A program made the translations under genes and the position numbers. Below are positions 26,663-35,039 of a stretch of DNA of 64,000 nt, piece by piece (within the stretch, counting starts at the first letter, position 1; each line of letters opens with the position of its first letter). The DNA is from Rhodobacteraceae bacterium EL53 (GTDB taxonomy: Bacteria > Pseudomonadota > Alphaproteobacteria > Rhodobacterales > Rhodobacteraceae): assembly GCA_900313015.1 (NCBI GenBank), contig OMPR01000012.1, forward strand, positions 62,001 through 126,000, read 5' to 3'. Under the pieces are notes generated by a model. The model searched no databases. It worked only from the letters and a program-made list of their open reading frames with translations, and was not told the origin of the DNA.

Positions 26663-28009
26663 ATGGACAATACGAATTCGAAAAACTGGGATAATGACCA
26701 TTTCATGCACCCATGGGAGGGCATGGACGACATAGGCCAAAACGAACGCGCCTTTATCGAGTCAAGCGACGGCGTCTATGTCACAAATGATGCAGGCCAG
26801 AAAATGTTAGACGGTCCCGCTGGCATGTGGTGTGTCCAGGTCGGGTATGGCCGAGACGAAATAGCGAATGCTATGGCCAAGCAAGCCCGCCAATTAGCGT
26901 ATTTCTCGCCCTTCAATAACACCAACTCTGTTGCTACCGAATTTGCGCGTGAAATTGCAAAACGGACGCCCGGCGATCTGAACCACGTGTTTTTCACCAC
27001 CGGGGGATCAACGGCGGTTGATACTGCGCTGCGGTTTGTTCACTTCCGCAACAATCTATTGGGCAAACCGACCAAAAAGAAGATCATCTCACGTCAAAAA
27101 GCCTATCATGGCAGTACCTATCTTGCCGCGGCCGTTAGCGGGAAAGAGCGGGATCGCTTGTGGCTCGACAAACCAGACGAGCTCGCTCACTTCTTACCAA
27201 ACGTGAACCCTATTCTGCGCGCACCAGACCAAAGCATAGAAGAATTTCTTGATGAAAAGATCGCCGATCTTGAAAACGCTATTCTAGAGCTTGGGCCAGA
27301 GAACGTCGCAGCATTTATCGCTGAGCCCGTATTGGCCTCTGGAGGCGTAATTGTACCCCCGATAGGGTATCATAAACGCTGCATTGAGGTCTGCCATAGG
27401 CATGATGTTCTTTATATTTCTGACGAAGTGGTTACCGCGTTTGGGCGCCTTGGCCACTGGTTTGCATCTTATGATGTTTTTGGCATTCAACCCGACATAA
27501 TTACGTGCGCCAAAGGCTTGACCTCTGGCTATGCACCAATGGGCGCCGCAATCTTTTCGGATCGCTTGATCGCAGATATTTCTGGTTCCGATGGCAAAGG
27601 TGCCACATTTTCCAACGGGTACACTTATTCTGGCCACCCCGTTAGTGCCGCCGCAGGCTTAGCAAGCATGCAAATTATTGAGCGCGAAGGAATACTTGAA
27701 CATGTCCAGACTATAACTCCACATTTCCAAGAGCGCCTGCAGAACCTGTCCAACCTGCCCTTAGTCGTAGATGCGCGCGGAATGGGGCTCATGGGATGTA
27801 TCGAGTGCTCCTATGATCCCGACCATGGCAGTTCACTCGCACGCGACTATGAACTTGGTGCGAACATCGATGCGAAATGTCAGGAAAATGGCTTGGTCCT
27901 GCGCCCAATCATCAACATGTGCGTGATGTCGCCGCCGCTTGTAATTTCACCAGATCAAATAGATCAGATGTTCGATGTGCTAGAAGACGCGATCCGTTCC
28001 GTCGATTAG
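26663..28009 (+). CDS. class III aminotransferase (omega-amine/putrescine:pyruvate type)
   Basis: A 448-residue PLP enzyme. The early DGPAGMWCVQVGYG segment is characteristic of the putrescine/beta-alanine:pyruvate group. FTTGGSTAVDTALR is the phosphate cup, ISDEVVTAFGRLG carries the PLP-contacting Asp, and CAKGLTSGYAPMG the Schiff-base Lys. The enzyme moves a terminal amino group to pyruvate or a similar acceptor. It ends the Rieske operon, where it would process a primary amine freed by demethylation or imported directly. Ribosome site ACGGAGCACGAA precedes the ATG. Confidence 0.9.
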   Translation: MDNTNSKNWDNDHFMHPWEGMDDIGQNERAFIESSDGVYVTNDAGQKMLDGPAGMWCVQVGYGRDEIANAMAKQARQLAYFSPFNNTNSVATEFAREIAKRTPGDLNHVFFTTGGSTAVDTALRFVHFRNNLLGKPTKKKIISRQKAYHGSTYLAAAVSGKERDRLWLDKPDELAHFLPNVNPILRAPDQSIEEFLDEKIADLENAILELGPENVAAFIAEPVLASGGVIVPPIGYHKRCIEVCHRHDVLYISDEVVTAFGRLGHWFASYDVFGIQPDIITCAKGLTSGYAPMGAAIFSDRLIADISGSDGKGATFSNGYTYSGHPVSAAAGLASMQIIEREGILEHVQTITPHFQERLQNLSNLPLVVDARGMGLMGCIECSYDPDHGSSLARDYELGANIDAKCQENGLVLRPIINMCVMSPPLVISPDQIDQMFDVLEDAIRSVD

Positions 28010-28239
28010 ACCATCACAAGCTCCTAAATCGTCACCGAGGCGCAGCATCTGACTATGAAAGCAAATGGTGTCGTTATTAGATTCATCGACTCGGCGCAGG
28101 CATGTTCAAGGTAATGATTGTGTTGTCCTTTGTCGTTTCATCCCCTTCTTCAACATCGGCGGTTGGACCGTATGGTAGCCTTTTTCCTGAGGCATTGATC
28201 AGAATTTGTGCAGCCCTGCCTCAAGAACGCATTTAGGCA

Positions 28240-28887
28240 TCAGGCACCGACGGTGCATCTGCCGCCACTCAAAGCACTCAGGCCTCCGGCATCCTCGAGC
28301 AGAGTGATAATTTTGGCTACTCCGTCTCGATTACGCAGCGAAGTAAACACGAAAGGTCGCCCCCGACGCATCTTTTTCGCGTCCCGGTCCATGACCTCCA
28401 GCGATGCACCTACATAGGGGGCAAGGTCGGTCTTATTAATGATCAGTATGTCAGACTTGGTAATAGCCGGCCCACCTTTGCGGGGAATTTCCTCTCCAGC
28501 GGCCACGTCGATCACATAAATCGTTACATCCGCCAGTTCCGGGCTAAAAGTGGCTGACAGATTGTCACCCCCACTCTCGATCATGACGATTTCGACGTCT
28601 GGATGCCGGTCGACCATCTCAGCCACAGCGGCAAGATTGATTGATGCATCTTCTCGGATCGCAGTATGAGGGCATCCGCCTGTCTCGACCCCGATGATGC
28701 GATCTTGTGGCAAAACCTGCATCCGCATCAGTGCTTCAGCATCCTCTTTCGTGTAAATGTCATTTGTGATGACACCGATAGAATATCTGTCGCTCAAGGC
28801 TTTGCTCAGAGCAGCAGTAAGTGTTGTCTTACCGGCACCAACAGGGCCACCGATTCCAACGCGAAGTGGTCCATTCATCGTGCTCAT
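28240..28887 (-). CDS. ureG: urease accessory GTPase UreG
   Basis: SIMIBI-class GTPase of 215 residues that delivers nickel to urease with UreE, UreF and UreD. P-loop GPVGAGKT near residue 15, the metal-binding CPH in [33 protein letters not shown], and the NKTD guanine-specificity motif are all present. The ATG overlaps the ureF stop (ATGA). It is the last gene of the urease operon; no clear terminator follows in the 230 bases before the aminotransferase end. Confidence 0.96.
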   Translation of the reverse strand: MSTMNGPLRVGIGGPVGAGKTTLTAALSKALSDRYSIGVITNDIYTKEDAEALMRMQVLPQDRIIGVETGGCPHTAIREDASINLAAVAEMVDRHPDVEIVMIESGGDNLSATFSPELADVTIYVIDVAAGEEIPRKGGPAITKSDILIINKTDLAPYVGASLEVMDRDAKKMRRGRPFVFTSLRNRDGVAKIITLLEDAGGLSALSGGRCTVGA

Positions 28888-29528
28888 GTGCGAAAAATCC
28901 TTGAATACTGGGTTTCGTGTTTCATCGCGGCTATGTCCGACAAAAAGGCGGTATTGCCGAGTTCATCGAGCGAAGCACCGCTGGCGTCCGCGGCAATCTG
29001 GCTACAAAGCTGTGTCAATTCGCGGATCAGCTTTTGGCCTTCGGTCTGACCCAGTGGAACAAGACGCATGGCCACCGCCACAAGATTGGCCATGAAAGCT
29101 TGCAGGTAGAATTGCGTGGTAAGGTCCAGTGGCAAGCCCCGCAGCCGGGCTGCGCGGCCAACAGCGACCGGATAGGTCAGCCCCCGAAGATCCGCGCTCC
29201 ATACCTTTGACGTGATTTCACAGAATGCTTCGCCCTGTAGGCGGGTTTCTTTCATGCGCTCGGCCGACGCCGAAAAGGCGCAACTCATCGCGTCAATCTC
29301 GCTCAGGTCGTTGGCCTCGGCCTGATATGCCGTGCCAAGGAACAGGCTGTCATTCCATCCAGCACCATTTCGTAGCACTTCTGCAATCCATGCGCCGGTC
29401 TGTTCTGCTGTGGTCACTTCACCCGCATCAATGGCCCATTCCAGCCCGTGCGAATAGGCAAATGCCCCCACCGGGTAAGCGGGGGAGAACCACTGCGTCA
29501 AGGTCAGGATGTCAGTGGCTGTGACCAT
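28884..29528 (-). CDS. ureF: urease accessory protein UreF
   Basis: All-helical chaperone of 214 residues that joins UreD and UreG in the pre-activation complex. It begins [30 protein letters not shown], close to the usual UreF start. An in-frame ATG at 29546 would add MATGGP and cannot be excluded; both lie inside the end of ureE, so the genes overlap by 17 or 35 bases. The glycine-rich [14 protein letters not shown] segment is also family-typical. Confidence 0.93.
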   Translation of the reverse strand: MVTATDILTLTQWFSPAYPVGAFAYSHGLEWAIDAGEVTTAEQTGAWIAEVLRNGAGWNDSLFLGTAYQAEANDLSEIDAMSCAFSASAERMKETRLQGEAFCEITSKVWSADLRGLTYPVAVGRAARLRGLPLDLTTQFYLQAFMANLVAVAMRLVPLGQTEGQKLIRELTQLCSQIAADASGASLDELGNTAFLSDIAAMKHETQYSRIFRT

Positions 29529-29961
29529 GGGTCCGCCCGTGGCCATAAGCCCCGCCTTCAGGTGTAAAAGGCTCGACCACCTCGCGCACCGTGGCGCCGA
29601 TCTTACCCAGCATATCACGGATCACATGGTCGCGCTGGATCAGCAACCGGTCGGGCTCAATCTGGCAGGGGGTGTGACGGTTGCCGATATGCCAGGCGAG
29701 CCGGGTCAGGTCGCTGCCCGTGACTTCTAACAATTCTTCCTCGGCAGCAACGACCTCGATCAGGCGACCATCTTCCAGCTCGAACGCGGCGCCATGATCA
29801 AGTGAGATGGTATGGGTCAGATCGACGAGAAACGTCTCGGCCTGTAGCGTCGTCAGCATTTTGCGGCGCAGGAAACGGTCGTCATAGCTGAGCGTTACAC
29901 AGTCATACGCGTCGGACCAATGGCCGGGTTTACGGGTTTGACGGCTTGGAGGAAGGGTCAT
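29512..29961 (-). CDS. ureE: urease accessory nickel metallochaperone UreE
   Basis: Nickel-binding chaperone of 149 residues. The C-terminal domain has HIGNRHTPCQIEPDRLLIQRDHVIRDML, containing the central interface histidine region, and the protein ends in a short His-rich tail [10 protein letters not shown] suited to nickel binding. An alternative TTG start at 29976 would overlap the ureC stop but lacks a ribosome site, so the ATG at 29961 was chosen, though its own site is also poor. Confidence 0.92.
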   Translation of the reverse strand: MTLPPSRQTRKPGHWSDAYDCVTLSYDDRFLRRKMLTTLQAETFLVDLTHTISLDHGAAFELEDGRLIEVVAAEEELLEVTGSDLTRLAWHIGNRHTPCQIEPDRLLIQRDHVIRDMLGKIGATVREVVEPFTPEGGAYGHGRTHGHSH

Positions 29962-29972
29962 GGGAAGCACTT

Positions 29973-31682
29973 TCAAAACAGGAAATAGCGTTGTGCCATT
30001 GGTAAAACCTCGGCGGGTTGACAGGTGAGCAGCTCTCCGTCAGCGCGCACTTCGTAGGTTTCGGGGTCGACTTCGACCTTCGGCGTGGCATTGTTGAGAA
30101 GCAGGTGAGACTTGCCAATATTGCGGGTGTTCTTCACCGGCAGCGTGTCCTTGGCGAGACCCAGTCGCGCGCCGATTCCTGCATCTTGCGCAGCGGCGCT
30201 GACAAAAGTGACTGCCGAGTTTTCGACAGAGCGGCCATAGGCACCAAACATTGGGCGTGAGTAGACAGGTTGCGGTGTCGGGATCGACGCGTTGGGATCG
30301 CCCATCTGCGCCATGACTATAGTACCGCCGAGCAGAACCATCTCAGGTTTCACACCAAAGAAAGCGGGGTCCCAGAGCACCAGATCAGCCCGTTTTCCGG
30401 CTTCGATACTGCCGATCTCGTGAGAAATTCCATGGGCGATGGCCGGGTTGATAGTGTATTTTGCGATGTAGCGGCGCACCCGGTAATTGTCATTGTTGCC
30501 GGTTTCCTCAGGCAACCTGCCCCGTTGCTTCTTCATCTTGTCAGCAGTCTGCCAGGTGCGGATCAGCACTTCGCCAACGCGGCCCATGGCCTGACTATCG
30601 GATGCGATTATGGAAAACGCACCAATATCGTGCAGGATGTCCTCGGCGGCAATAGTCTCTCGGCGGATACGACTCTCAGCAAAGGCGACGTCCTCCGGAA
30701 TCGACTTATCGAGATGATGGCAGACCATCAGCATGTCGAGATGCTCTTCCAAGGTATTCACTGTGAAAGGACGAGTGGGGTTGGTTGAAGACGGCAGAAC
30801 ATGCTCTTCGCCGCAGATCTTAATGATATCCGGGGCATGACCGCCGCCCGCGCCCTCGGTATGAAAGGCATGGATGGTGCGGCCTTTCATGGCGGCCACA
30901 GTGTTCTCGACAAAACCAGATTCATTAAGCGTGTCAGTGTGGATCATCACCTGTACATCCAGATCATCGGCCACTGACAGGCAGCAGTCGATGGCTGCAG
31001 GCGTTGTGCCCCAGTCCTCATGCAGTTTCAGTGCACAGGCACCGCCAAGAACCTGTTCTTCAAGTGCTTCTGGCAGAGAGGCGTTTCCCTTGCCGGCAAA
31101 GGCAAGGTTCATCGGAAATGCATCCGCTGCCTGTAACATTCGCCCGATGTGCCATGGACCGGGGGTGCAAGTGGTGGCCAAGGTGCCATGCGCCGGGCCA
31201 GTGCCACCGCCTAGCATGGTGGTCAGGCCGGAATGCAGCGCATCTTCTATCTGTTGTGGGCAAATAAAATGGATGTGGCTGTCGAACCCTCCAGCCGTCA
31301 GGATGCGACCTTCACCAGCGATGATTTCGGTGCCGGGGCCAATAATTATATCAACGCCTGACTGAGTGTCAGGGTTGCCCGCTTTGCCGATCTTGTGAAT
31401 GCGTCCGGATTTTAGTCCAACGTCGGCTTTGTAAATGCCGCTATGGTCCACTATCAAAGCGCAGGTGATCACTGTGTCCACGGCTCCAGCGGCGCGGGTA
31501 ACCTGGCTTTGCCCCATGCCATCCCGAATTACCTTGCCGCCACCAAATTTCACTTCTTCACCATAGGTCGCATAGTCATGCTCGACTTCGATGATCAGAT
31601 CCGTGTCGGCCAGACGCACCCGGTCTCCGGTCGTGGGTCCATACATTGCCGCATAATCGGCACGATGCATTTTACCCGGCAT
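29973..31682 (-). CDS. ureC: urease alpha subunit
   Basis: Catalytic subunit of 569 residues, hydrolysing urea to ammonia and carbamate at a dinickel site. Nickel ligands are seen in [31 protein letters not shown] and [13 protein letters not shown]. The carbamylated lysine is in [11 protein letters not shown] and the mobile flap with its histidine in [21 protein letters not shown]. Length is that of the normal bacterial UreC. It overlaps the end of ureB by 11 bases and is preceded by ureA and ureB in the usual alphaproteobacterial order. Confidence 0.98.
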   Translation of the reverse strand: MPGKMHRADYAAMYGPTTGDRVRLADTDLIIEVEHDYATYGEEVKFGGGKVIRDGMGQSQVTRAAGAVDTVITCALIVDHSGIYKADVGLKSGRIHKIGKAGNPDTQSGVDIIIGPGTEIIAGEGRILTAGGFDSHIHFICPQQIEDALHSGLTTMLGGGTGPAHGTLATTCTPGPWHIGRMLQAADAFPMNLAFAGKGNASLPEALEEQVLGGACALKLHEDWGTTPAAIDCCLSVADDLDVQVMIHTDTLNESGFVENTVAAMKGRTIHAFHTEGAGGGHAPDIIKICGEEHVLPSSTNPTRPFTVNTLEEHLDMLMVCHHLDKSIPEDVAFAESRIRRETIAAEDILHDIGAFSIIASDSQAMGRVGEVLIRTWQTADKMKKQRGRLPEETGNNDNYRVRRYIAKYTINPAIAHGISHEIGSIEAGKRADLVLWDPAFFGVKPEMVLLGGTIVMAQMGDPNASIPTPQPVYSRPMFGAYGRSVENSAVTFVSAAAQDAGIGARLGLAKDTLPVKNTRNIGKSHLLLNNATPKVEVDPETYEVRADGELLTCQPAEVLPMAQRYFLF

Positions 31683-31989
31683 CGTTCAGTTCCCCCATGA
31701 TATGCTGATTGAACCCATAAATGTGACGCCGTCCGCCGATTGGCACCACGTTCACTTCACGGCGCTGGCCCGATTCAAATCTGACTGCGGTTCCAGACGG
31801 GATATCCAACCGCATCCCAAGAGCCGCGTACCGGTCGAAATCCAAAGCTGGGTTGGTTTCTGCAAAGTGGTAATGTGATCCAACCTGAACAGGGCGGTCT
31901 CCGGTATTCGCAACCATCAACCTAGTCCCCCATAACCCTTTGTTCAGCTTGATCTCGCCCTCTGCGGGTAGAATTTCACCGGGTATCAT
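31672..31989 (-). CDS. ureB: urease beta subunit
   Basis: Structural subunit of 105 residues, start [18 protein letters not shown]. The typical [24 protein letters not shown] segment and the [19 protein letters not shown] core are present. Its ATG overlaps the stop of a 55-residue membrane protein gene (ATGA), so translation of ureB is coupled to that gene. Confidence 0.97.
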   Translation of the reverse strand: MIPGEILPAEGEIKLNKGLWGTRLMVANTGDRPVQVGSHYHFAETNPALDFDRYAALGMRLDIPSGTAVRFESGQRREVNVVPIGGRRHIYGFNQHIMGELNDAG

Positions 31990-32153
31990 TTGCGGCGCAC
32001 CGCAACCAAAGCTCCGCCAAAAGCCACAACCAGAAAAGTGACAAGCAAAGGCAACCAGGATGGATCAGAGGCGTGCGGATGCATGTGAACCCCAGAGTGG
32101 GCAAGCGCGGGACCAGTGGCCAGAACAAGCAGAGCGGATACAATAGTTTTCAT
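31986..32153 (-). CDS. 55-residue His-containing membrane protein within the urease operon
   Basis: A small gene between ureA and ureB. It has an excellent ribosome site (AAAGGAGATCC, 4 bases before ATG) right after the ureA stop and a 4-base overlap with ureB. The protein starts with a signal-peptide-like segment ([18 protein letters not shown]), then a His-rich stretch HSGVHMHPH at the would-be mature N terminus, then one membrane helix ([20 protein letters not shown]) and the basic tail RRK. The HSG/HPH pattern resembles the N terminus of HupE/UreJ nickel permeases but the rest is missing. A periplasmic metal-binding or anchoring role is possible; function unknown. Confidence 0.82.
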   Translation of the reverse strand: MKTIVSALLVLATGPALAHSGVHMHPHASDPSWLPLLVTFLVVAFGGALVAVRRK

Positions 32154-32165
32154 GACGGATCTCCT

Positions 32166-32468
32166 TTAGCGGATCGGGTTGTGGACGGTGACAAGCTTGG
32201 TGCCATCCGGAAATGTGGCTTCGACTTGAACGTCGTGGATCATCTCTGGGATGCCCACCATGCATTGATCGGCTGTAATCACATGCGCACCAGCTTCCAT
32301 CATGTCAGCCACCGTACGCCCATCACGGGCACCCTCGACGACCGCATCAGTAATCAGTGCAATGGCTTCGGGGTGGTTCAGCTTGACGCCTCGCGCAAGC
32401 CTTTTGCGGGCTATCTCGGCAGCCAAGGCTACCAGCAACTTGTCTTTTTCTCTCGGGGTCAGGTTCAT
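32166..32468 (-). CDS. ureA: urease gamma subunit
   Basis: Structural subunit of 100 residues with the full family pattern: [20 protein letters not shown] at the start, [25 protein letters not shown] in the middle and [15 protein letters not shown] at the end. It starts 1 base after the ureD stop and is followed by the 55-residue membrane protein gene. Confidence 0.97.
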   Translation of the reverse strand: MNLTPREKDKLLVALAAEIARKRLARGVKLNHPEAIALITDAVVEGARDGRTVADMMEAGAHVITADQCMVGIPEMIHDVQVEATFPDGTKLVTVHNPIR

Positions 32469-32469
32469 T

Positions 32470-33270
32470 TCAAATCATCCAACATATGGGAAGGTCTTGG
32501 CCGGTAAGAAGACTGATCACCGGTATAAGGGTCTGGCGCAGATCAAAGCTGTCTGTCGCGAGCATGCGCAGAACCAAAGTATCGTCGTACAACAGGCTGG
32601 CTCCGCCAGTTTCGGGCAATAGCTCTCTTACCTTGGAGAGGTAGGCTTGCGCATCGTCGGCGATATACACCAGCGATGCCATGGCCAGCGCCCCGTTGGC
32701 GATAAAGCGGCGAGCGAGATGCGCGTTCACGTCACCCCGCAAGGTCATCGAGTCAACATAGACAGGAACGCCTTTCTTTCGGATCTGAATTCGATCACGG
32801 AAGAAAATGTTCGTCAGAATTTCACCCATTGCGATGCGACCGAATATCAGCGGTTCAACCATTAGAAAGGACGCGCGTTCGTCTAAGTCTACAGACAGCT
32901 GCCGATCCATCGCCGAGTCGTTGAACAGAATGGTTTCCTGAGGGAGCCAGTTGACTCGCGCGCCAGAGGTGACCTGCACCGTGTTGCGAACTTTGCCAAT
33001 TTGGCCGGGTTGGGCCTTGTAAGCACGTTCGCAGGCTTGGGTCGTCAAAGTCAGCGTTGTCCCGGCCTTGGTCTGCACCGAATTCTCAAACGCATCTCCA
33101 CCAGTCACGCCCCCTGCAGTATTAAGGAACACAGCCTCAAGGCCTTCGCTACGCGAGCGAGGAAAAAGATACTTGGACGAACCTGCCTGATACAGCCGGT
33201 CTACAACCGTTCGCTTTCCAGACAACTTGGTGCCCAGGTGCAGCACGCCTCTGGCTCGAGGCTGAGCCAC
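32470..33270 (-). CDS. ureD: urease accessory protein UreD
   Basis: Scaffold protein for nickel insertion, 266 residues from a GTG start ([15 protein letters not shown]). Family marks include [37 protein letters not shown] and [13 protein letters not shown]. No in-frame ATG exists immediately upstream, so GTG is the best start. It is the first gene of the urease operon and divergent from urtA, with 423 bases between. Confidence 0.93.
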   Translation of the reverse strand: MAQPRARGVLHLGTKLSGKRTVVDRLYQAGSSKYLFPRSRSEGLEAVFLNTAGGVTGGDAFENSVQTKAGTTLTLTTQACERAYKAQPGQIGKVRNTVQVTSGARVNWLPQETILFNDSAMDRQLSVDLDERASFLMVEPLIFGRIAMGEILTNIFFRDRIQIRKKGVPVYVDSMTLRGDVNAHLARRFIANGALAMASLVYIADDAQAYLSKVRELLPETGGASLLYDDTLVLRMLATDSFDLRQTLIPVISLLTGQDLPICWMI

Positions 33271-33693
33271 TGTGTCGGCCTCGGCTGTTATGAATGCGTG
33301 CTGTGTGATGTGGGCATCCTCGTGTCTTTGGGTTGCCTAAGGTCTTTGCGCTCAGAAGTTAGAAGCACCACAAGAAACAGCGTTTCGTAATGCTGCCTCT
33401 GGTGTTGCGTCTAATTATTAAGCGAAAGCTGCGATGTGAGGTCAAAAACTGTGCAGTAATAGCCGCTGGGTGAGGTTTGCGCCCGCCCAAGTTTGCCTTT
33501 CATGCCGCAATGCAGAATCGATGACAGTGCCTGCCAGTGACGCGATGTCTGGAAATTGGGGGTGTGTGACGACCATACGAATTGGACCTCGAAGCGGCCG
33601 CCACACGAATTGCAACACGAAGTTGCGGGGACAGGTAATGGAACAAGGCGCCTAAGCGCAAGCCCTGACCAATGGCCCCGCCTGGAGGACTGA
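33271..33693. promoter_or_regulatory. 423-base divergent control region, urease and urea-transporter operons
   Basis: The region separates ureD (minus) from urtA (plus) and must carry both promoters. Nitrogen control would be expected for both operons from general knowledge, but I could not find a convincing NtrC dyad or sigma-54 -24/-12 element. A strong ribosome site TGGAGGACTGA lies before urtA. A 144-codon minus-strand frame across the urtA start is a shadow. Confidence 0.5.
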
Positions 33694-34974
33694 ATGAATT
33701 TTCTCAAATCCACACTCGCCGGATCACTCGTCTTTGCCACACTGGCAGGGGCTGCCATGTCTGCCGAAGACACCATCAAAGTCGGCGTCCTGCACTCGCT
33801 TTCCGGCACTATGGCAATCTCAGAGACCACTTTGAAAGACACCATGCTGATGCTGATCGATCAGCAGAATGCAAACGGCGGCCTACTGGGCAAACAACTG
33901 GAAGCCGTGGTGGTAGATCCGGCATCAGACTGGCCGCTGTTTGCGGAAAAGGCCCGCGAATTGCTGACCGTACATGAAGTCGATGTGATCTTCGGCAACT
34001 GGACTTCGGTCTCACGCAAGTCTGTTCTACCGGTGATCGAAGAACTGAACGGCTTGCTGTTCTACCCGGTGCAATATGAAGGTGAGGAATCGTCGAAAAA
34101 CGTTTTCTACACCGGAGCCTCGCCAAACCAGCAGGCTATTCCGGCAACAGACTATTTCCTTGAAGAGCTAGGGGTCGAGAAATTCGCTCTGCTTGGCACA
34201 GACTATGTCTATCCCAGAACCACCAACAACATTCTGGAAAGCTATCTGAAGGGCAAAGGAATTGCCGATGATGACATCTTCGTAAACTACACACCATTCG
34301 GTCATTCGGACTGGTCAAAGATCGTGGCTGATGTTGTTGCGCTCGGCGCGGATGGTAAGAAAGTCGGCGTGATCTCAACAATCAACGGTGACGCAAATAT
34401 CGGTTTCTACAAGGAACTGGCAGCCGCAGGCGTGTCGGCCGACGATATTCCGGTTGTAGCCTTCTCAGTCGGCGAGGAGGAACTGGCTGGTTTGGATACC
34501 TCTAACCTTGTGGGTCACTTGGCGGCTTGGAACTACTTTCAGTCCGCAGATACCGATGTGAATGCTGAGTTCGTGAAAACGTGGAAAGCCACCATGGGTG
34601 AAGAGCGCGTGACCAACGACCCAATGGAAGCGCATTTCATCGGCTTCAACATGTGGGTGAATGCCGCGACTGCAGCCGGCAGTACCGAAGTCGATTCCGT
34701 GCGGGCTTCCATGTACGGACAGGAATACCCCAACCTGACCGGCGGTATGGCGGTGATGCTCCCGAACCACCACTTGGCCAAGCCAGTGCTGATCGGCGAA
34801 ATTCAGGATGACGGTCAGTTTGATATCATCAGTCAGACCAGCGAAGTCGCAGGTGACGCGTGGACCGACTTCCTGCCTGAATCGGCTGTTCTGATGTCGG
34901 ATTGGAAAGATCTGGGTTGCGGTATGTACAACACCGAAACCAAGACCTGTGTTCAGACCCTCTCGAACTACTAA
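33694..34974 (+). CDS. urtA: urea ABC transporter substrate-binding protein UrtA
   Basis: Periplasmic urea-binding protein of 426 residues with signal peptide about 1-23 (MNFLKSTLAGSLVFATLAGAAMSA). The mature part begins EDTIKVGVLHSLSGTMAISE, typical of UrtA, followed by VVVDPASDWPLFAEKARELL and NWTSVSRKSVLPVIEELNGLLFYPVQYEGEE. The urea operon sits directly divergent from urease, so import and hydrolysis are paired. A hairpin follows the stop. Confidence 0.96.
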   Translation: MNFLKSTLAGSLVFATLAGAAMSAEDTIKVGVLHSLSGTMAISETTLKDTMLMLIDQQNANGGLLGKQLEAVVVDPASDWPLFAEKARELLTVHEVDVIFGNWTSVSRKSVLPVIEELNGLLFYPVQYEGEESSKNVFYTGASPNQQAIPATDYFLEELGVEKFALLGTDYVYPRTTNNILESYLKGKGIADDDIFVNYTPFGHSDWSKIVADVVALGADGKKVGVISTINGDANIGFYKELAAAGVSADDIPVVAFSVGEEELAGLDTSNLVGHLAAWNYFQSADTDVNAEFVKTWKATMGEERVTNDPMEAHFIGFNMWVNAATAAGSTEVDSVRASMYGQEYPNLTGGMAVMLPNHHLAKPVLIGEIQDDGQFDIISQTSEVAGDAWTDFLPESAVLMSDWKDLGCGMYNTETKTCVQTLSNY

Positions 34975-34989
34975 GGCCTGAACTTGAGA

Positions 34990-35012
34990 AAGGGGCCACT
35001 CCCTGGCCCCTT
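34990..35012 (+). terminator. intercistronic hairpin urtA-urtB
   Basis: Perfect 9-base arms AAGGGGCCA and TGGCCCCTT with a 5-base loop, 15 bases after the urtA stop. Followed by CCAACC, not a T-run, so it most likely limits read-through or protects urtA mRNA. Confidence 0.55.
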
Positions 35013-35039
35013 CCAACCCAAGACGCGGACACTTCCGAC

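Noticed and set aside
33271-33693. Sigma-54 or NtrC-type elements between urease and urt operons
   Set aside because: GCACC and TGGTG fragments near 33364 and 33400 are too far apart and no -24/-12 pair was found.
33411-33845. 144-codon minus-strand frame across the urtA start
   Set aside because: It overlaps the urtA signal peptide region and its control region and shows no recognisable feature.
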